Positions 51,248 to 60,872 are shown, numbered from the stretch's first letter. The stretch is DNA of 64,000 nt from Anaerovorax odorimutans DSM 5092 (GCF_000426305.1 NZ_KE384519.1:102518-166517); one strand, 5' to 3'. Notes: a model not told the origin generated them from the letters alone. Translations and numbers: made by a program.

Positions 51248-52522
51248 ATGAAAATACTAATTGTAGGTGGTGGCGGCAGAGAACATGCCATTGCATGGAA
51301 ACTTGCTCAAAGTAAAAGAGTAGACAAGCTTTATTGTGCTCCTGGCAATGCGGGAATTGTAGATGTTGCAGAGTGCATTGATATTAAAGCTGAAGACATA
51401 GAAAGCATTTGCAAGTTTGCTAAAGAAAAAGAAATTGACATGACAGTAATAGGACCTGAAGTACCTCTTTCCATGGGGATTGTAGATGCTTTAGAAGCAG
51501 AAGGGTTAAAAGCATTTGGTCCAAATGCAGAATGTGCTCAGCTAGAAGGAAGTAAATCATTTACTAAGAGTTTTTTAGCTAAGCATAAAATTCCAACAGC
51601 AGGATATCTTGAATTTACAGATAAAGAAAAACTCAAAGATGCCATCGGGGTATTTGGATATCCTATGGTAATTAAAGCAGATGGTCTGGCAGCAGGGAAA
51701 GGTGTAGTAATTGCAGAAGATGCAGTTCAGGCAGAAAAAGCTATTGAAGAAATGATGGGCGATAGAGTTTTTGGCTCTGCAGGAGATAAAGTTGTGGTAG
51801 AAGAATTCCTTACAGGAATAGAAGCCTCTATGTTATGCTTTGTGGATGAAAACTCTATTGTTCCTATGGAGTCGGCGCAAGATTATAAGAGAATATTTGA
51901 CGGTGACAAAGGACCTAATACAGGTGGAATGGGCACATATTCACCAAGTCTGATTTTTACAGATGAACTTAAAAAGCAGATTAAAGAAAGAATCTTACAA
52001 CCAACATTAAAGGGTTTTCAAGAGGATGGTTTAAAATTTAAGGGAGTTTTATTTATTGGGCTTATGATTGGAGAAGATGGACCAAAGGTTATAGAATTTA
52101 ATAACAGGTTTGGTGATCCGGAAACTCAGTCAGTTTTATCCCGTTTGGAAACAGATCTTGTAGACATTTTCGAATCTGTCATTAACGGAACTTTAAAAGA
52201 ACAGCCAATAAATTGGAGCAGTAAAAAAGCGGTATGTGTTGTTCTTGCTTCGGGAGGTTATCCCGGCAGTTATGAAAAAGGCAAGGTTATTACAGGACTA
52301 AATGAAGTAGATGAAGATGTTATAGTTTTTCATGCAGGAACTAAATTCGGACAAGCAGGTAATAATGAAATCCTAACTTCAGGAGGAAGAGTTTTAGGTG
52401 TGACTGCAATTGGAGAAACCCATGAGGAAGCAAAGAAAAAAGCATATGATAATGTAAAAAAGATTAATTTTGAAGGAGTTCAATTCAGAAAAGATATTGG
52501 AATTATACATTCTTTGGAATAA
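51248..52522 (+). CDS. purD: Phosphoribosylamine-glycine ligase
   Basis: An ATP-grasp enzyme making GAR. It has the N-terminal VGGGGREHAIAWKL, GLAAGKGVVIAED in the ATP lid, GPNTGGMGTYSPS and EFNNRFGDPETQ. The length of 424 aa is normal. AGGTGG lies before the ATG. It is the last gene of the pur operon, closed by a terminator. purB and purA are not in the window. Confidence 0.96.
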   Translation: MKILIVGGGGREHAIAWKLAQSKRVDKLYCAPGNAGIVDVAECIDIKAEDIESICKFAKEKEIDMTVIGPEVPLSMGIVDALEAEGLKAFGPNAECAQLEGSKSFTKSFLAKHKIPTAGYLEFTDKEKLKDAIGVFGYPMVIKADGLAAGKGVVIAEDAVQAEKAIEEMMGDRVFGSAGDKVVVEEFLTGIEASMLCFVDENSIVPMESAQDYKRIFDGDKGPNTGGMGTYSPSLIFTDELKKQIKERILQPTLKGFQEDGLKFKGVLFIGLMIGEDGPKVIEFNNRFGDPETQSVLSRLETDLVDIFESVINGTLKEQPINWSSKKAVCVVLASGGYPGSYEKGKVITGLNEVDEDVIVFHAGTKFGQAGNNEILTSGGRVLGVTAIGETHEEAKKKAYDNVKKINFEGVQFRKDIGIIHSLE

Positions 52523-52530
52523 GCATGATT

Positions 52531-52564
52531 AAAAATGGGATGCCTTTGTCATCCCATTTTTTAA
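52531..52564 (+). terminator. Terminator of the pur operon
   Basis: AAAAATGGGATG pairs perfectly with CATCCCATTTTT over a seven-base loop, then TTAA. Confidence 0.9.
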
Positions 52565-52733
52565 TATAAATTTTAGCAGTGCAAATTTCGAAAAAATAAT
52601 TTTTATGAATTTTCTAAAAATTTATTTTTGAGGATACTTGACTTTGTTTTGTATATAATATACATTGTACATGATGGAATTTTTCGACAATAATGAATAG
52701 TGAAAAAAATATAAAACTAAGGAGGAGATTCTT

Positions 52734-53867
52734 ATGAAATTACAATGGTTTAGAGTTCCAAAAGATATTGTATTCGGGACAGATGCACTTGAGTATCTAT
52801 CGACTTTAGAAGGAAAAAAAGCAACGTTGGTAACTGGTGGCAGCTCAATGAAAAAATTTGGCTTTTTAGATAAAGCAAAACAATATTTAGAAAAAGCAGG
52901 TATGGAAGTATCTATTGTCGATGGTGTTGAACCTAATCCCTCTGTTGAGACAGTAATTAGAGGCGGGAAGGAAATGGAAAAGTTTAACCCTGATTGGGTT
53001 ATTTCCATAGGCGGTGGGTCTGCCATTGATGCGGCAAAAATAATGTGGGTATATTATGAATACCCAGAGACAAAATTTGAAGATTTGATTGCCGGTAAAT
53101 TCCCTAAATTAAGAACAAAGGCTAAGTTCATTGCAATTCCTTCTACTAGTGGTACAGCTTCAGAAATCACGGCATTTTCTGTAATAACAGATACAAATAA
53201 TCATATTAAATATCCATTAGTTTCATATGAAATAACACCAGATATTGCATTACTGGATGCTGCATTACCAGCAAAAATGCTTCCGCATATTACTGCCAAT
53301 ACAGGTATGGATGTTATGACTCATGCAATAGAAGCATACGTATCTACTAATGCAACTTCTTTTACGGATCCACTGGCTATGGAAGCAATTAAACTAGTAT
53401 ATAACCAACTTCCAGTTGCTTATGCCGACGGAAGTAATATGAAAGCAAGGGCTGATATGCACAATGCTTCTGCACTTGCAGGAATGGCATTTACAAATGC
53501 ATCTTTAGGTATTGTGCATAGTTTAGCTCATAAAATCGGTGGAGAATTTGGAGTAACCCATGGATTGGCTAATGCTATATTATTACCATATATAGTGGAG
53601 TATAATAAAGAAGGTACAGATAAATATAAAGAAATTGAAAAACAGCTTGGGATAGAAGACTTAGTAAAAACTTTAAAAGAACTAAATAAGAGTTTAGGTA
53701 TTCCTGAAAGATTTAGCGAAATCACAGAAGTTGAGATTACAGAAGATAAATTTAATGAAGTGTTAGACAGAATGAGCAAAAATGCTCTTGAAGATCCGTG
53801 TTCTTTAACAAATCCAATAAATCCATCTGTAGAAGCTGTTAAAGAGATATATAAAGCAGCATTTTAA
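52734..53867 (+). CDS. Iron-containing alcohol dehydrogenase
   Basis: A group III NAD(P)-dependent dehydrogenase of 377 aa. The Rossmann part has GGGSAIDAAKIMW, followed by PSTSGTASEITAF. The metal-binding helical domain has MDVMTHAIEAYVS and GIVHSLAHKIGGEFGVTHGLANAILLP, with three histidines at the expected places. Relatives reduce butyraldehyde, propanediol or 4-hydroxybutyrate; the substrate here is not known. AAGGAGGAG is a strong ribosome site, suggesting high expression. The upstream TGTATATAATATACA (52650-52664) is a 15-bp palindrome in the promoter region. Confidence 0.92.
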   Translation: MKLQWFRVPKDIVFGTDALEYLSTLEGKKATLVTGGSSMKKFGFLDKAKQYLEKAGMEVSIVDGVEPNPSVETVIRGGKEMEKFNPDWVISIGGGSAIDAAKIMWVYYEYPETKFEDLIAGKFPKLRTKAKFIAIPSTSGTASEITAFSVITDTNNHIKYPLVSYEITPDIALLDAALPAKMLPHITANTGMDVMTHAIEAYVSTNATSFTDPLAMEAIKLVYNQLPVAYADGSNMKARADMHNASALAGMAFTNASLGIVHSLAHKIGGEFGVTHGLANAILLPYIVEYNKEGTDKYKEIEKQLGIEDLVKTLKELNKSLGIPERFSEITEVEITEDKFNEVLDRMSKNALEDPCSLTNPINPSVEAVKEIYKAAF

Positions 53868-53953
53868 AATTAAATTGTTAAGAAATTAAAAATTAATCAT
53901 AAATGGTGGCAATTACTCCTATTGGATATAAACTTAATATAAATAATTAGATT

Positions 53954-53990
53954 TTAGTACCCAATAAATTTTAAATTTATTGGGTACTAA
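53954..53990 (+). terminator. Long hairpin after the alcohol dehydrogenase gene
   Basis: TTAGTACCCAATAAATTT pairs fully with its complement around one T; the true loop is at least three bases. No T run follows. Otherwise the 317-base gap to the next gene is AT-rich and shows nothing I can support. Confidence 0.55.
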
Positions 53991-54184
53991 TCATATAATA
54001 AAAAGTAAAGATAAAAAATATAAAAACGTTATTTAAATGAAAATTAAAGAGGTCATCTGTTTTAACTAATAATCAATTATAATAAGTGTTTTTACATTTT
54101 TGAAATATTCTATAATTTTAGTGTAGCTTTACATGGTAAATAATTTAGAATATAATAAATTTTATTTAAAAGGAGTGGTTTTAG

Positions 54185-54529
54185 ATGGAAAAAGATAAGC
54201 TTTATATCTTATGGACGACAGACAATAAGCTGACGTCATTAAATATGGTTTTAATGTATTCTTTAAAAGCCAGCAAAGAAAAATTTTGGAAAGAGATCAG
54301 ATTAGTAAGCTGGGGAGCATCAAATGTTTTAATTAATGAAGATAGAGAAGTACAAGAAAGACTAAAAGAGGTACAAGAAAGCGGAGTAATAGTTAAAGCG
54401 TGCATTAGATGTGCTGAGAATTTAGGAATAACCGATTCTCTGGAAAAATTAGGAATTGAGTTGGATTTTATGGGTCAGCCTTTAACAGATTGTCTCAAAG
54501 ATGATTCTTGGGCTATAATAACAATATAA
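54185..54529 (+). CDS. DsrE-like small protein
   Basis: A 114-residue protein with the DsrE/F fold pattern: LYILWTTDNKLTSLNMVLMYSLKASK, IRLVSWGASNVLINED and a cysteine pair in VKACIRCAENLG. DsrE-like proteins move sulfur or act in redox roles, but many in clostridia are uncharacterised. AAAAGGAGTGG precedes the ATG. It is 27 bases upstream of mtnA and perhaps co-transcribed, which weakly suggests sulfur metabolism. Confidence 0.78.
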   Translation: MEKDKLYILWTTDNKLTSLNMVLMYSLKASKEKFWKEIRLVSWGASNVLINEDREVQERLKEVQESGVIVKACIRCAENLGITDSLEKLGIELDFMGQPLTDCLKDDSWAIITI

Positions 54530-54556
54530 CAATAAAAATAATAGGAGAAAGTACAT

Positions 54557-55606
54557 ATGGACATTTTAAATATTGCACCATTGAAATACGAAAATGATAA
54601 ATTATTAATTCTTGATCAAACGCTGCTGCCGGGGAAAACGGAATATTTGGAAATAAATACAAAGGAAGATGTTTGGGATGCTATTCACAAGCTTAGAGTA
54701 AGGGGTGCACCAGCTATAGGAGTTGCTGCGGCTTATGGTTTGTATGTTTCAGCAAAAAACATACAAACTGATAACAGAGATGAATTTATTAAATCTTTTA
54801 AAGAAATAAAAGATTATTTGGCATCGTCAAGACCTACAGCAGTAAATTTATTTTGGGCGCTTGATAGGGTAGAAAAATGTATATATGAACTAGGAGATGC
54901 ATCAGTAAATACAATAAAAAGTGCTATTTTTGAGGAAGCAGAAAAAATAAGAAAAGAAGATGAAGAAGCATGTTATGCTATGGGAGAATATGGACTTTCT
55001 CTTTTGAAACCGGAAATGGGGATACTAACTCATTGCAATGCAGGGACAATTGCAACAGCGAAATACGGAACTTGTTTGGCACCACTTTATGTAGGGCATG
55101 AACAGGGATACAATTTTAAAGTTTTTGCAGATGAGACAAGACCTCTATTACAAGGTGCTAGACTGACTTCTTGGGAATTAAATCAAGCGGGAATAGATGT
55201 AACCCTTATATGTGACAATATGGCTTCTATTGTAATGAAAAACGGTTGGATAGATGCTGTTTTAGTGGGTTGTGACCGGATGGCAGCAAATGGAGATGGT
55301 GCAAATAAAATAGGTACATCAGCAGTTGCTGTTTTAGCAAAGGAATATAACATACCTTTTTATATGTTTGTTCCTACCTCTACAATTGATTTAAATACAA
55401 AATCCGGAGCCGATATTCATATTGAACTTCGTAATGGTGAAGAAATATATAAAATGTGGTATGAAAAAGATATGGCACCTGAAGGCATTAAGACATATAA
55501 TCCCGCTTTTGATGTAACTGATGCGAAATATATTACTGCTGTAATTACAGAAAAGGGAATCGTATATCCTCCTTATGATGAAAACCTAAAAAATTTATTT
55601 GTATAA
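54557..55606 (+). CDS. mtnA: S-methyl-5-thioribose-1-phosphate isomerase
   Basis: Converts methylthioribose 1-phosphate to methylthioribulose 1-phosphate in the methionine salvage pathway. It has VRGAPAIGVAAAYG, the catalytic cysteine in HCNAGTIATAKYGTCL, and the aspartate in VGCDRMAANGDGANKIGT. The length of 349 aa is normal. The other salvage genes are not in the window. AGGAGAA precedes the ATG. eIF2B-alpha-like ribose-1-phosphate isomerases are distant relatives, but the motifs favour MtnA. Confidence 0.92.
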   Translation: MDILNIAPLKYENDKLLILDQTLLPGKTEYLEINTKEDVWDAIHKLRVRGAPAIGVAAAYGLYVSAKNIQTDNRDEFIKSFKEIKDYLASSRPTAVNLFWALDRVEKCIYELGDASVNTIKSAIFEEAEKIRKEDEEACYAMGEYGLSLLKPEMGILTHCNAGTIATAKYGTCLAPLYVGHEQGYNFKVFADETRPLLQGARLTSWELNQAGIDVTLICDNMASIVMKNGWIDAVLVGCDRMAANGDGANKIGTSAVAVLAKEYNIPFYMFVPTSTIDLNTKSGADIHIELRNGEEIYKMWYEKDMAPEGIKTYNPAFDVTDAKYITAVITEKGIVYPPYDENLKNLFV

Positions 55607-55665
55607 AATTAAACGTAATTTAGAAAGATAAAATTTAAAGGGATAATAAGGAGAGAAAGTCGGCT

Positions 55666-57198
55666 ATGAATTATAAGATTGGAGATATTTCATATAAAAA
55701 TCATCTTGGCACATGGCGTATAGTTGGATATAATGTAAAAACACCTAAACACGGTATTATTGAAGTTGAATTTGAATACAGTGATTTATTAAAACAAAAA
55801 GAAAATAAAAAGCTTGTTCGTGAATTTTATTATGTGACAAATTTAGATATAGCTGCCAAATTAGAAGCAAACGAAAAAATCGATTTATCCTTCTCCTATA
55901 TAAAAGATTTTAATATTTCCGTTATTCAAAGTCACTGTAAAAAAGAAGTATCATTTTATTCTTTTAAAGCAGAGTATGCTTGTTTTGACGGAGAGACAGC
56001 ATTTGATAATGCTAAAATGGATGATGGAGAAATCTCATTTGATTATGCCATATTTGGAAATGGAGATACATCTTTTTTCAATACTAAATTCGGGGATTCA
56101 GATGTTTCTTTTTATAATGTAGATTTTCAAAGAGGGGCGGTATCTTTCGCAGAGGCCAATTTTGGAAAAGGAAACATTGATTTTGAATATACTATATTTG
56201 GCAGTGGTAATGCTGCTTTTACTTTAGCCATATTTGGCAGTGGAAATGTTTCTTTTGATGGAGCAATTTTTGAGACAGGAGATGTTTTGTTTTTAGATAC
56301 TAACTTTGGAGAAGGAGATGTATCTTTTGAATATACAAACTTTGGACAAGGCAATATAATTTTTGACAGAGCTGCTTTCGGATGCGGAGAAGTTTTATTT
56401 GATCATTGTATCTTTGAAAAAGGCTCAGTAAAATTTTTAGAAACAGATTTTAGTTTCAGCAAAGTTATATTTAATAAAATTAAATTTGAAAATGCTAGTC
56501 TTGATATGACAGGAAGTATTGCTGAGTCAGTAAGCTTCCAAAATTGTAACTTTGATAATCATAATAAACTAAATTTTTTATATGTAGATAGCCTAAAAGT
56601 TTTAAAATGTATTATAAATAAAACTCTAAAGATTACAGGCGCAAAAACATTATCTTTAAAAGGCAGTATAAATTTAGGCAGTATATATTGTAATTGGGAA
56701 GAAGAAAAAGTTTGTGAAGCAATCAAAAATAATGAAGATGAAGAAAAGGATAAAAAACATCAATTTTTAATGTTAAAACTAAATTATCATAAAATAGGTG
56801 AATATTTAGAAGAAGATAAAGCTTTTGTAGAATATATGAGATGCAGAAGGAAGGAATTAAAATCTAAATGGAGAATCTCACTGGATAAGTTGATTGATAT
56901 TATAGGAGTTTATGGTACAAAACCCGGGAGGGTTGCTATTACAATGCTACTTATTTGGATTTTTTTTGGTATAGTTTTTACTGTAATCGGTAATATTGAT
57001 GGGGCGTTAACACAAGGATTTTCTGATCATTGGATTAACGGATTTTATTTTAGTGCAGTTACATTTGTAACTATTGGTTATGGTGATGTGGTTCCCCTTT
57101 TAGCAGTAGCTAAAATATTGGCACCCATAGAAGGAGTAATGGGATTGTTTTTGATGTCGTATTTTACAGTTGCAGTAGTAAGGATTACATTAAGATAA
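55666..57198 (+). CDS. Two-helix potassium channel fused to a 12-residue repeat array
   Basis: Residues 118-273 hold thirteen consecutive repeats of exactly 12 residues with the pattern F-G-x-G-[DN]-V-x-F-x-x-x-x, for example FGEGDVSFEYTN. This looks like a beta-solenoid related to pentapeptide proteins but with a different period. After a cysteine-containing and a charged helical region comes an ion-channel module: helix near 424-443, pore loop with the K+ filter TIGYGD (469-474), and a second helix to the C-terminus. I infer a tetrameric K+ channel with a large cytoplasmic repeat domain; ligand and role are unknown. RBS AAGGAG. Confidence 0.85.
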   Translation: MNYKIGDISYKNHLGTWRIVGYNVKTPKHGIIEVEFEYSDLLKQKENKKLVREFYYVTNLDIAAKLEANEKIDLSFSYIKDFNISVIQSHCKKEVSFYSFKAEYACFDGETAFDNAKMDDGEISFDYAIFGNGDTSFFNTKFGDSDVSFYNVDFQRGAVSFAEANFGKGNIDFEYTIFGSGNAAFTLAIFGSGNVSFDGAIFETGDVLFLDTNFGEGDVSFEYTNFGQGNIIFDRAAFGCGEVLFDHCIFEKGSVKFLETDFSFSKVIFNKIKFENASLDMTGSIAESVSFQNCNFDNHNKLNFLYVDSLKVLKCIINKTLKITGAKTLSLKGSINLGSIYCNWEEEKVCEAIKNNEDEEKDKKHQFLMLKLNYHKIGEYLEEDKAFVEYMRCRRKELKSKWRISLDKLIDIIGVYGTKPGRVAITMLLIWIFFGIVFTVIGNIDGALTQGFSDHWINGFYFSAVTFVTIGYGDVVPLLAVAKILAPIEGVMGLFLMSYFTVAVVRITLR

Positions 57199-57245
57199 TG
57201 TTGAATTATAACTTTTGAAATATTTGAATAATATAATAAAAATAC

Positions 57246-57273
57246 TTGACAATATATTAATTAATATTATAAA
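57246..57273 (+). promoter_or_regulatory. Promoter of the T-box-trpB2 transcript
   Basis: TTGACA (57246-57251), 16-bp spacer, TATAAA (57268-57273). Confidence 0.78.
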
Positions 57274-57329
57274 ATATACAAAATATAAATAAAACCGATG
57301 ATTAAGAATAGTAAGCTTATAATTGAATT

Positions 57330-57590
57330 TAAAGAGAGTCGTAGATGGTGGAATTATGATAAAGAGATTTAAGCTGAATGGACTTATGAGGGTAGGACGA
57401 AAAGCTAAAACTGCTTAGTAGCGCCTAACGGGATCTCCACTCGTTATTAAGGGAGCATGTATAGAGTCTTTGTTTTATATGAAGTATGAAGTTCTGTACA
57501 TAGAAGAAGCGGATGCGAAAGCATCAATTAGGGTGGTACCGCGATTTTTATATCGTCCCTGAAGCGAATAATAGCTTCAGGGATTTTTTA
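57330..57590 (+). promoter_or_regulatory. T-box leader with tryptophan specifier
   Basis: Stem I begins near AAAGAGAGTCG. The specifier loop reads CTGAATGGACT, with TGG (Trp) at 57379-57381. The conserved T-box AGGGTGGTACCGCG is at 57530-57543. The terminator TCCCTGAAGC/GCTTCAGGGA (57556-57583) with a T run follows. Uncharged tRNA(Trp) should stabilise the antiterminator and turn on trpB2. The 176 bases after it, up to trpB2, hold nothing obvious except AAGGAG before the start. Confidence 0.93.
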
Positions 57591-57766
57591 TTACACAGAG
57601 ATATTTTTGCAATATTGACTGAAAAAGCAGATTAATAATAATTGCTAGTATTTTAATTAATTAATAGTTAGGATAGACAAGATTTTAAACCAAAAGAATT
57701 TAATTTTATAATTTACATTTTTTATTATTTTATAAAGTAAGATAAGTAATTTAAGGAGAAAAGTTT

Positions 57767-59152
57767 ATGAGTATGAAAACAATACCACACAGATTATATT
57801 TAACAGAAGATCAGATTCCAAAGCAATGGTATAATTTAAGAGCAGATATGAAGGAGCAGCCTGAGCCTATTATTAATCCAGCTACAGGAAAACCTGCTGC
57901 GGTAGAGGATTTATATCCCGTATTTTGTAAGGAACTTGCAAAACAAGAGATGGATGCCAATACAAGATATATTGATATCCCTGAAGAAATTTTGGATATG
58001 TATAAAATCTATAGACCATCACCTATTTGCAGAGCATATCAATTAGAAAAGGCATTAGGTACACCTGCAAAAATATACTATAAATTTGAAGGTAATAACA
58101 CTTCAGGAAGTCACAAGCTAAATTCTGCAATTGCTCAGGCTTATTATGCGAAAGAAGAAGGCCTAAAGACATTGACTACTGAAACAGGAGCAGGACAATG
58201 GGGGACGGCATTATCAGAAGCTTGTTCATATTTTGGAATTGATTTAAGCGTTTATATGGTAAAAGTATCTTTCCAGCAAAAACCATTCAGAAAAGCTATT
58301 ATGGAAACTTTCGGTGGTCATGTTATGGCCAGTCCAAGTGATACGACTAATGTGGGGAGAGCAATATTAAAAGAAGATCCAAATAATTTTGGAAGTCTTG
58401 GTTGTGCAATTTCAGAAGCAGTAGAAAAAGCTGTTACTACAGATGGGTGTAAATATGTTCTTGGATCTGTATTAAACCAAGTACTTTTACATCAATCAAT
58501 AATTGGATTGGAAGCTAAGAAAGCAATGGAGATTTTAGGTGAATATCCTGATATAATTATTGGCTGTGCAGGCGGAGGTTCAAATTTAGGAGGACTTATC
58601 GCACCATTTATGCAAGATAAATTAACAGGTAAGGCAAACCCTAAAATTATTGCTGTGGAACCGGCATCTTGTCCATCACTGACAAGAGGTAAATATGCTT
58701 ATGATTATTGTGATACAGGAAAAATTACTCCAATGGCTAAGATGTATACTCTTGGATGCACTTTTAAACCTTCCAGTAACCATTCGGGAGGATTGCGTTA
58801 TCATGGAATGTCACCTATTATTTCAAAGCTATACCATGATGGATATTTGGATGCAATAGCAGTGGAACAGACAAAAGTATTTGAAGCAGCGGTTTTGTTT
58901 GCTAAAAATGAAACTATATTACCTGCACCGGAATCAGCACATGCAATCTTAGGCGCTGTTGAAGAGGCCTTAAAATGTAAAGAAACTGGTGAAGAAAAGA
59001 CTATCTTATTTGGATTAACTGGAACAGGATTCTTTGATATGACAGCATACACAGCATATAATGAGGGAACTATGACAGATTATATTCCTACAGATGAAGA
59101 ATTAAAGAAAGGTTTTGATGCGCTTCCTAAAATTCCGGGATTTCAAGAATAA
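57767..59152 (+). CDS. trpB2: TrpB2-type tryptophan synthase beta chain
   Basis: A PLP enzyme condensing indole and serine to tryptophan. The N-terminal extension (PHRLYLTEDQIPKQWYNL) and the length of 461 aa mark the TrpB2 class, not TrpB1. The PLP lysine is K117 in SGSHKLNSA, and the phosphate loop is GCAGGGSNLGG. No trpA or other trp gene is near. The tryptophan T-box supports a role in tryptophan supply, possibly indole salvage. A phosphoserine-using or other physiological reaction is not excluded. Confidence 0.94.
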   Translation: MSMKTIPHRLYLTEDQIPKQWYNLRADMKEQPEPIINPATGKPAAVEDLYPVFCKELAKQEMDANTRYIDIPEEILDMYKIYRPSPICRAYQLEKALGTPAKIYYKFEGNNTSGSHKLNSAIAQAYYAKEEGLKTLTTETGAGQWGTALSEACSYFGIDLSVYMVKVSFQQKPFRKAIMETFGGHVMASPSDTTNVGRAILKEDPNNFGSLGCAISEAVEKAVTTDGCKYVLGSVLNQVLLHQSIIGLEAKKAMEILGEYPDIIIGCAGGGSNLGGLIAPFMQDKLTGKANPKIIAVEPASCPSLTRGKYAYDYCDTGKITPMAKMYTLGCTFKPSSNHSGGLRYHGMSPIISKLYHDGYLDAIAVEQTKVFEAAVLFAKNETILPAPESAHAILGAVEEALKCKETGEEKTILFGLTGTGFFDMTAYTAYNEGTMTDYIPTDEELKKGFDALPKIPGFQE

Positions 59153-59172
59153 GTAGAATATTTTATATAATT

Positions 59173-59210
59173 ATGCTCTTGCCTTTAATCTGGTCAAGAG
59201 CATTTTTTTA
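59173..59210 (+). terminator. Terminator after trpB2
   Basis: ATGCTCTTG pairs with CAAGAGCAT over a 13-base loop, followed by TTTTTTT. Confidence 0.9.
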
Positions 59211-59405
59211 TCTTTATTATGTAATTCAGAAAAAAAGAATTAATATTGGAATTTCTTTTATATTTAATAAATTAAAAATAAAACAATATCAAGTTCTTTA
59301 TTCTTTTGAGTTACCTTTTTAGATTTTTCTTTGATATAATCGTTTTATATTATATAATAAAGCAAGATAAAAACTTTGCAATATGATATATATAAAGGAG
59401 TACAA

Positions 59406-60191
59406 ATGACATATAAGGTTAAACTTGATGTTTTTGAAGGACCATTTGATTTGTTGGTTTTTCTTATAGAAAAGTCAGAGATGAGTATATATGATATTAA
59501 AGTATCAAAAATAACAAGTCAATATCTAGATTACATAGATAGAATGAAAGCTATGGATATTAATGTGGGAAGTGAATTTATGGTTCTTGCTGCAACTTTG
59601 ATTGAAATAAAGTCAAAAATGTTGCTTCCTAAACTGAAGACAAAAGAAGAAGATGCCATTGAAGACCCAAGAACGGAACTTGTTGAAAGAATTTTAGAAT
59701 ATAAAAGATTTAAATCTGCGGCTATGTTTTTAGAACATAAAGAACTCTATAATAAAAAAATATTTGAAAAACCAAAAGAAGATCTTTCTGTTTATACAAA
59801 TGAACCTGATGAGTTTTTAAGTCTCGAATTGTCACAGCTTATAAAATGCTTTAATATATTTCTTGCAAAAAAGAAAAAAGTGGAAGAAATAAAAAATTAT
59901 TGTGAAAATGTTGAACGGCAAAAGGTGAGTTTAGAATCGAGAATTGAATATATAAATAATATATTTAAGGTAAGAAACAAGCATATTTTAAATTTTCAAG
60001 AACTGCTGCCATCTGACAATAACAAATATGAAGTAGTATTGACTTTTTCTGCTATGTTAGAGATGGTTAGGCAAAAAACAATAATTGCCAGCCAAACAAG
60101 TAATTTTGGCATGATTACTTTAAGCTTAAAAAATAATTTAAAAGAAGATTATATGGAAGATCCTTCTGTTAAATTAGGAGGGAGCAATTAA
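59406..60191 (+). CDS. scpA: Segregation and condensation protein A
   Basis: The kleisin of the bacterial SMC complex, which compacts and separates chromosomes. The N-terminal segment VFEGPFDLLVFLIEKSEMSIYDI and EFMVLAATLIEIKSKMLLPK are diagnostic. The start is ATG 59406 behind AAGGAG; a longer TTG frame from 59376 is not needed. The length of 261 aa is usual. The stop overlaps the scpB start as TAATG. Confidence 0.95.
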   Translation: MTYKVKLDVFEGPFDLLVFLIEKSEMSIYDIKVSKITSQYLDYIDRMKAMDINVGSEFMVLAATLIEIKSKMLLPKLKTKEEDAIEDPRTELVERILEYKRFKSAAMFLEHKELYNKKIFEKPKEDLSVYTNEPDEFLSLELSQLIKCFNIFLAKKKKVEEIKNYCENVERQKVSLESRIEYINNIFKVRNKHILNFQELLPSDNNKYEVVLTFSAMLEMVRQKTIIASQTSNFGMITLSLKNNLKEDYMEDPSVKLGGSN

Positions 60192-60781
60192 TGATAAATA
60201 AAAAAATTATAAAATCTGCTTTTGAATCTATGCTCTTTGTTTGGGGAGATCCTTTAGACGTAAAATCAGCAGCAGAAATATTTAATTTAAATTGGAAAGA
60301 CGCCTATGATTATTTCAAAGAATTACAAGCAGAATATGAAAAAGAAGGAAGAGGAATAGTAATTAGAGAAGTAAATAAGAGTTTTCAGTTTGTTACAAGA
60401 TATGAAAATAATGAATATATAGAGAAGCTTTGTACTCCAGTAAAGGAAAAAAAATTATCTCAGTCAGCTCTTGAGGTTCTTGCTATTATTGCGTATAAAC
60501 AGCCTGTAACTAAAGTAGAAATTGATTCCATAAGAGGTATAAAATGTGACCGCGTGATAGAAGGCCTTATTAAAAAAGATCTAATTATTGAGTTAGGAAG
60601 ATCTACAGGAATAGGAAGACCAATACTGTATGGAACCACATCAACTTTCTTAAAAAATTTTGGTTTTGAAAGTTTAAATGATCTGCCTCATATTGAAGAT
60701 ATAGGAAATGTAATGCATGTTGAACAAGAATTAGATGATCTTGATAATCAACAAATTTCAATTAACTTTGATGGACAGTAA
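60191..60781 (+). CDS. scpB: Segregation and condensation protein B
   Basis: The winged-helix partner of ScpA. It has SAFESMLFVWGDPL at the N-terminus and the family core LSQSALEVLAIIAYKQPVTKVEIDSIRGIKCDRVI, then GRPILYGTTSTFLKNFG. The length of 196 aa is normal. GGAGGGAG precedes the ATG. Co-transcribed with scpA. Confidence 0.95.
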   Translation: MINKKIIKSAFESMLFVWGDPLDVKSAAEIFNLNWKDAYDYFKELQAEYEKEGRGIVIREVNKSFQFVTRYENNEYIEKLCTPVKEKKLSQSALEVLAIIAYKQPVTKVEIDSIRGIKCDRVIEGLIKKDLIIELGRSTGIGRPILYGTTSTFLKNFGFESLNDLPHIEDIGNVMHVEQELDDLDNQQISINFDGQ

Positions 60782-60825
60782 TTTAAGTACTTGCACACAT
60801 TAGAAAACTTTATTAAACAAGGAAT

Positions 60826-60872
60826 ATCTCCTCATCAAAATAGTAAAATGTTTTGATAAGGAGATTTTTTTT
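60826..60872 (+). terminator. Terminator whose 3' arm contains the dacF ribosome site
   Basis: ATCTCCTCATCAAAA (60826-60840) pairs with TTTTGATAAGGAGAT (60851-60865) with one mismatch, then eight T residues. The dacF ATG follows directly at 60873. AAGGAG (60858-60863) is the dacF ribosome site, nine bases from the ATG, so the stem also masks it. Confidence 0.85.

Noticed and set aside
52650-52664. Rex-type redox operator at the alcohol dehydrogenase promoter
   Set aside because: TGTATATAATATACA is a palindrome but does not match the TTGTTAA-N4-TTAACAA pattern and may just be promoter AT sequence.
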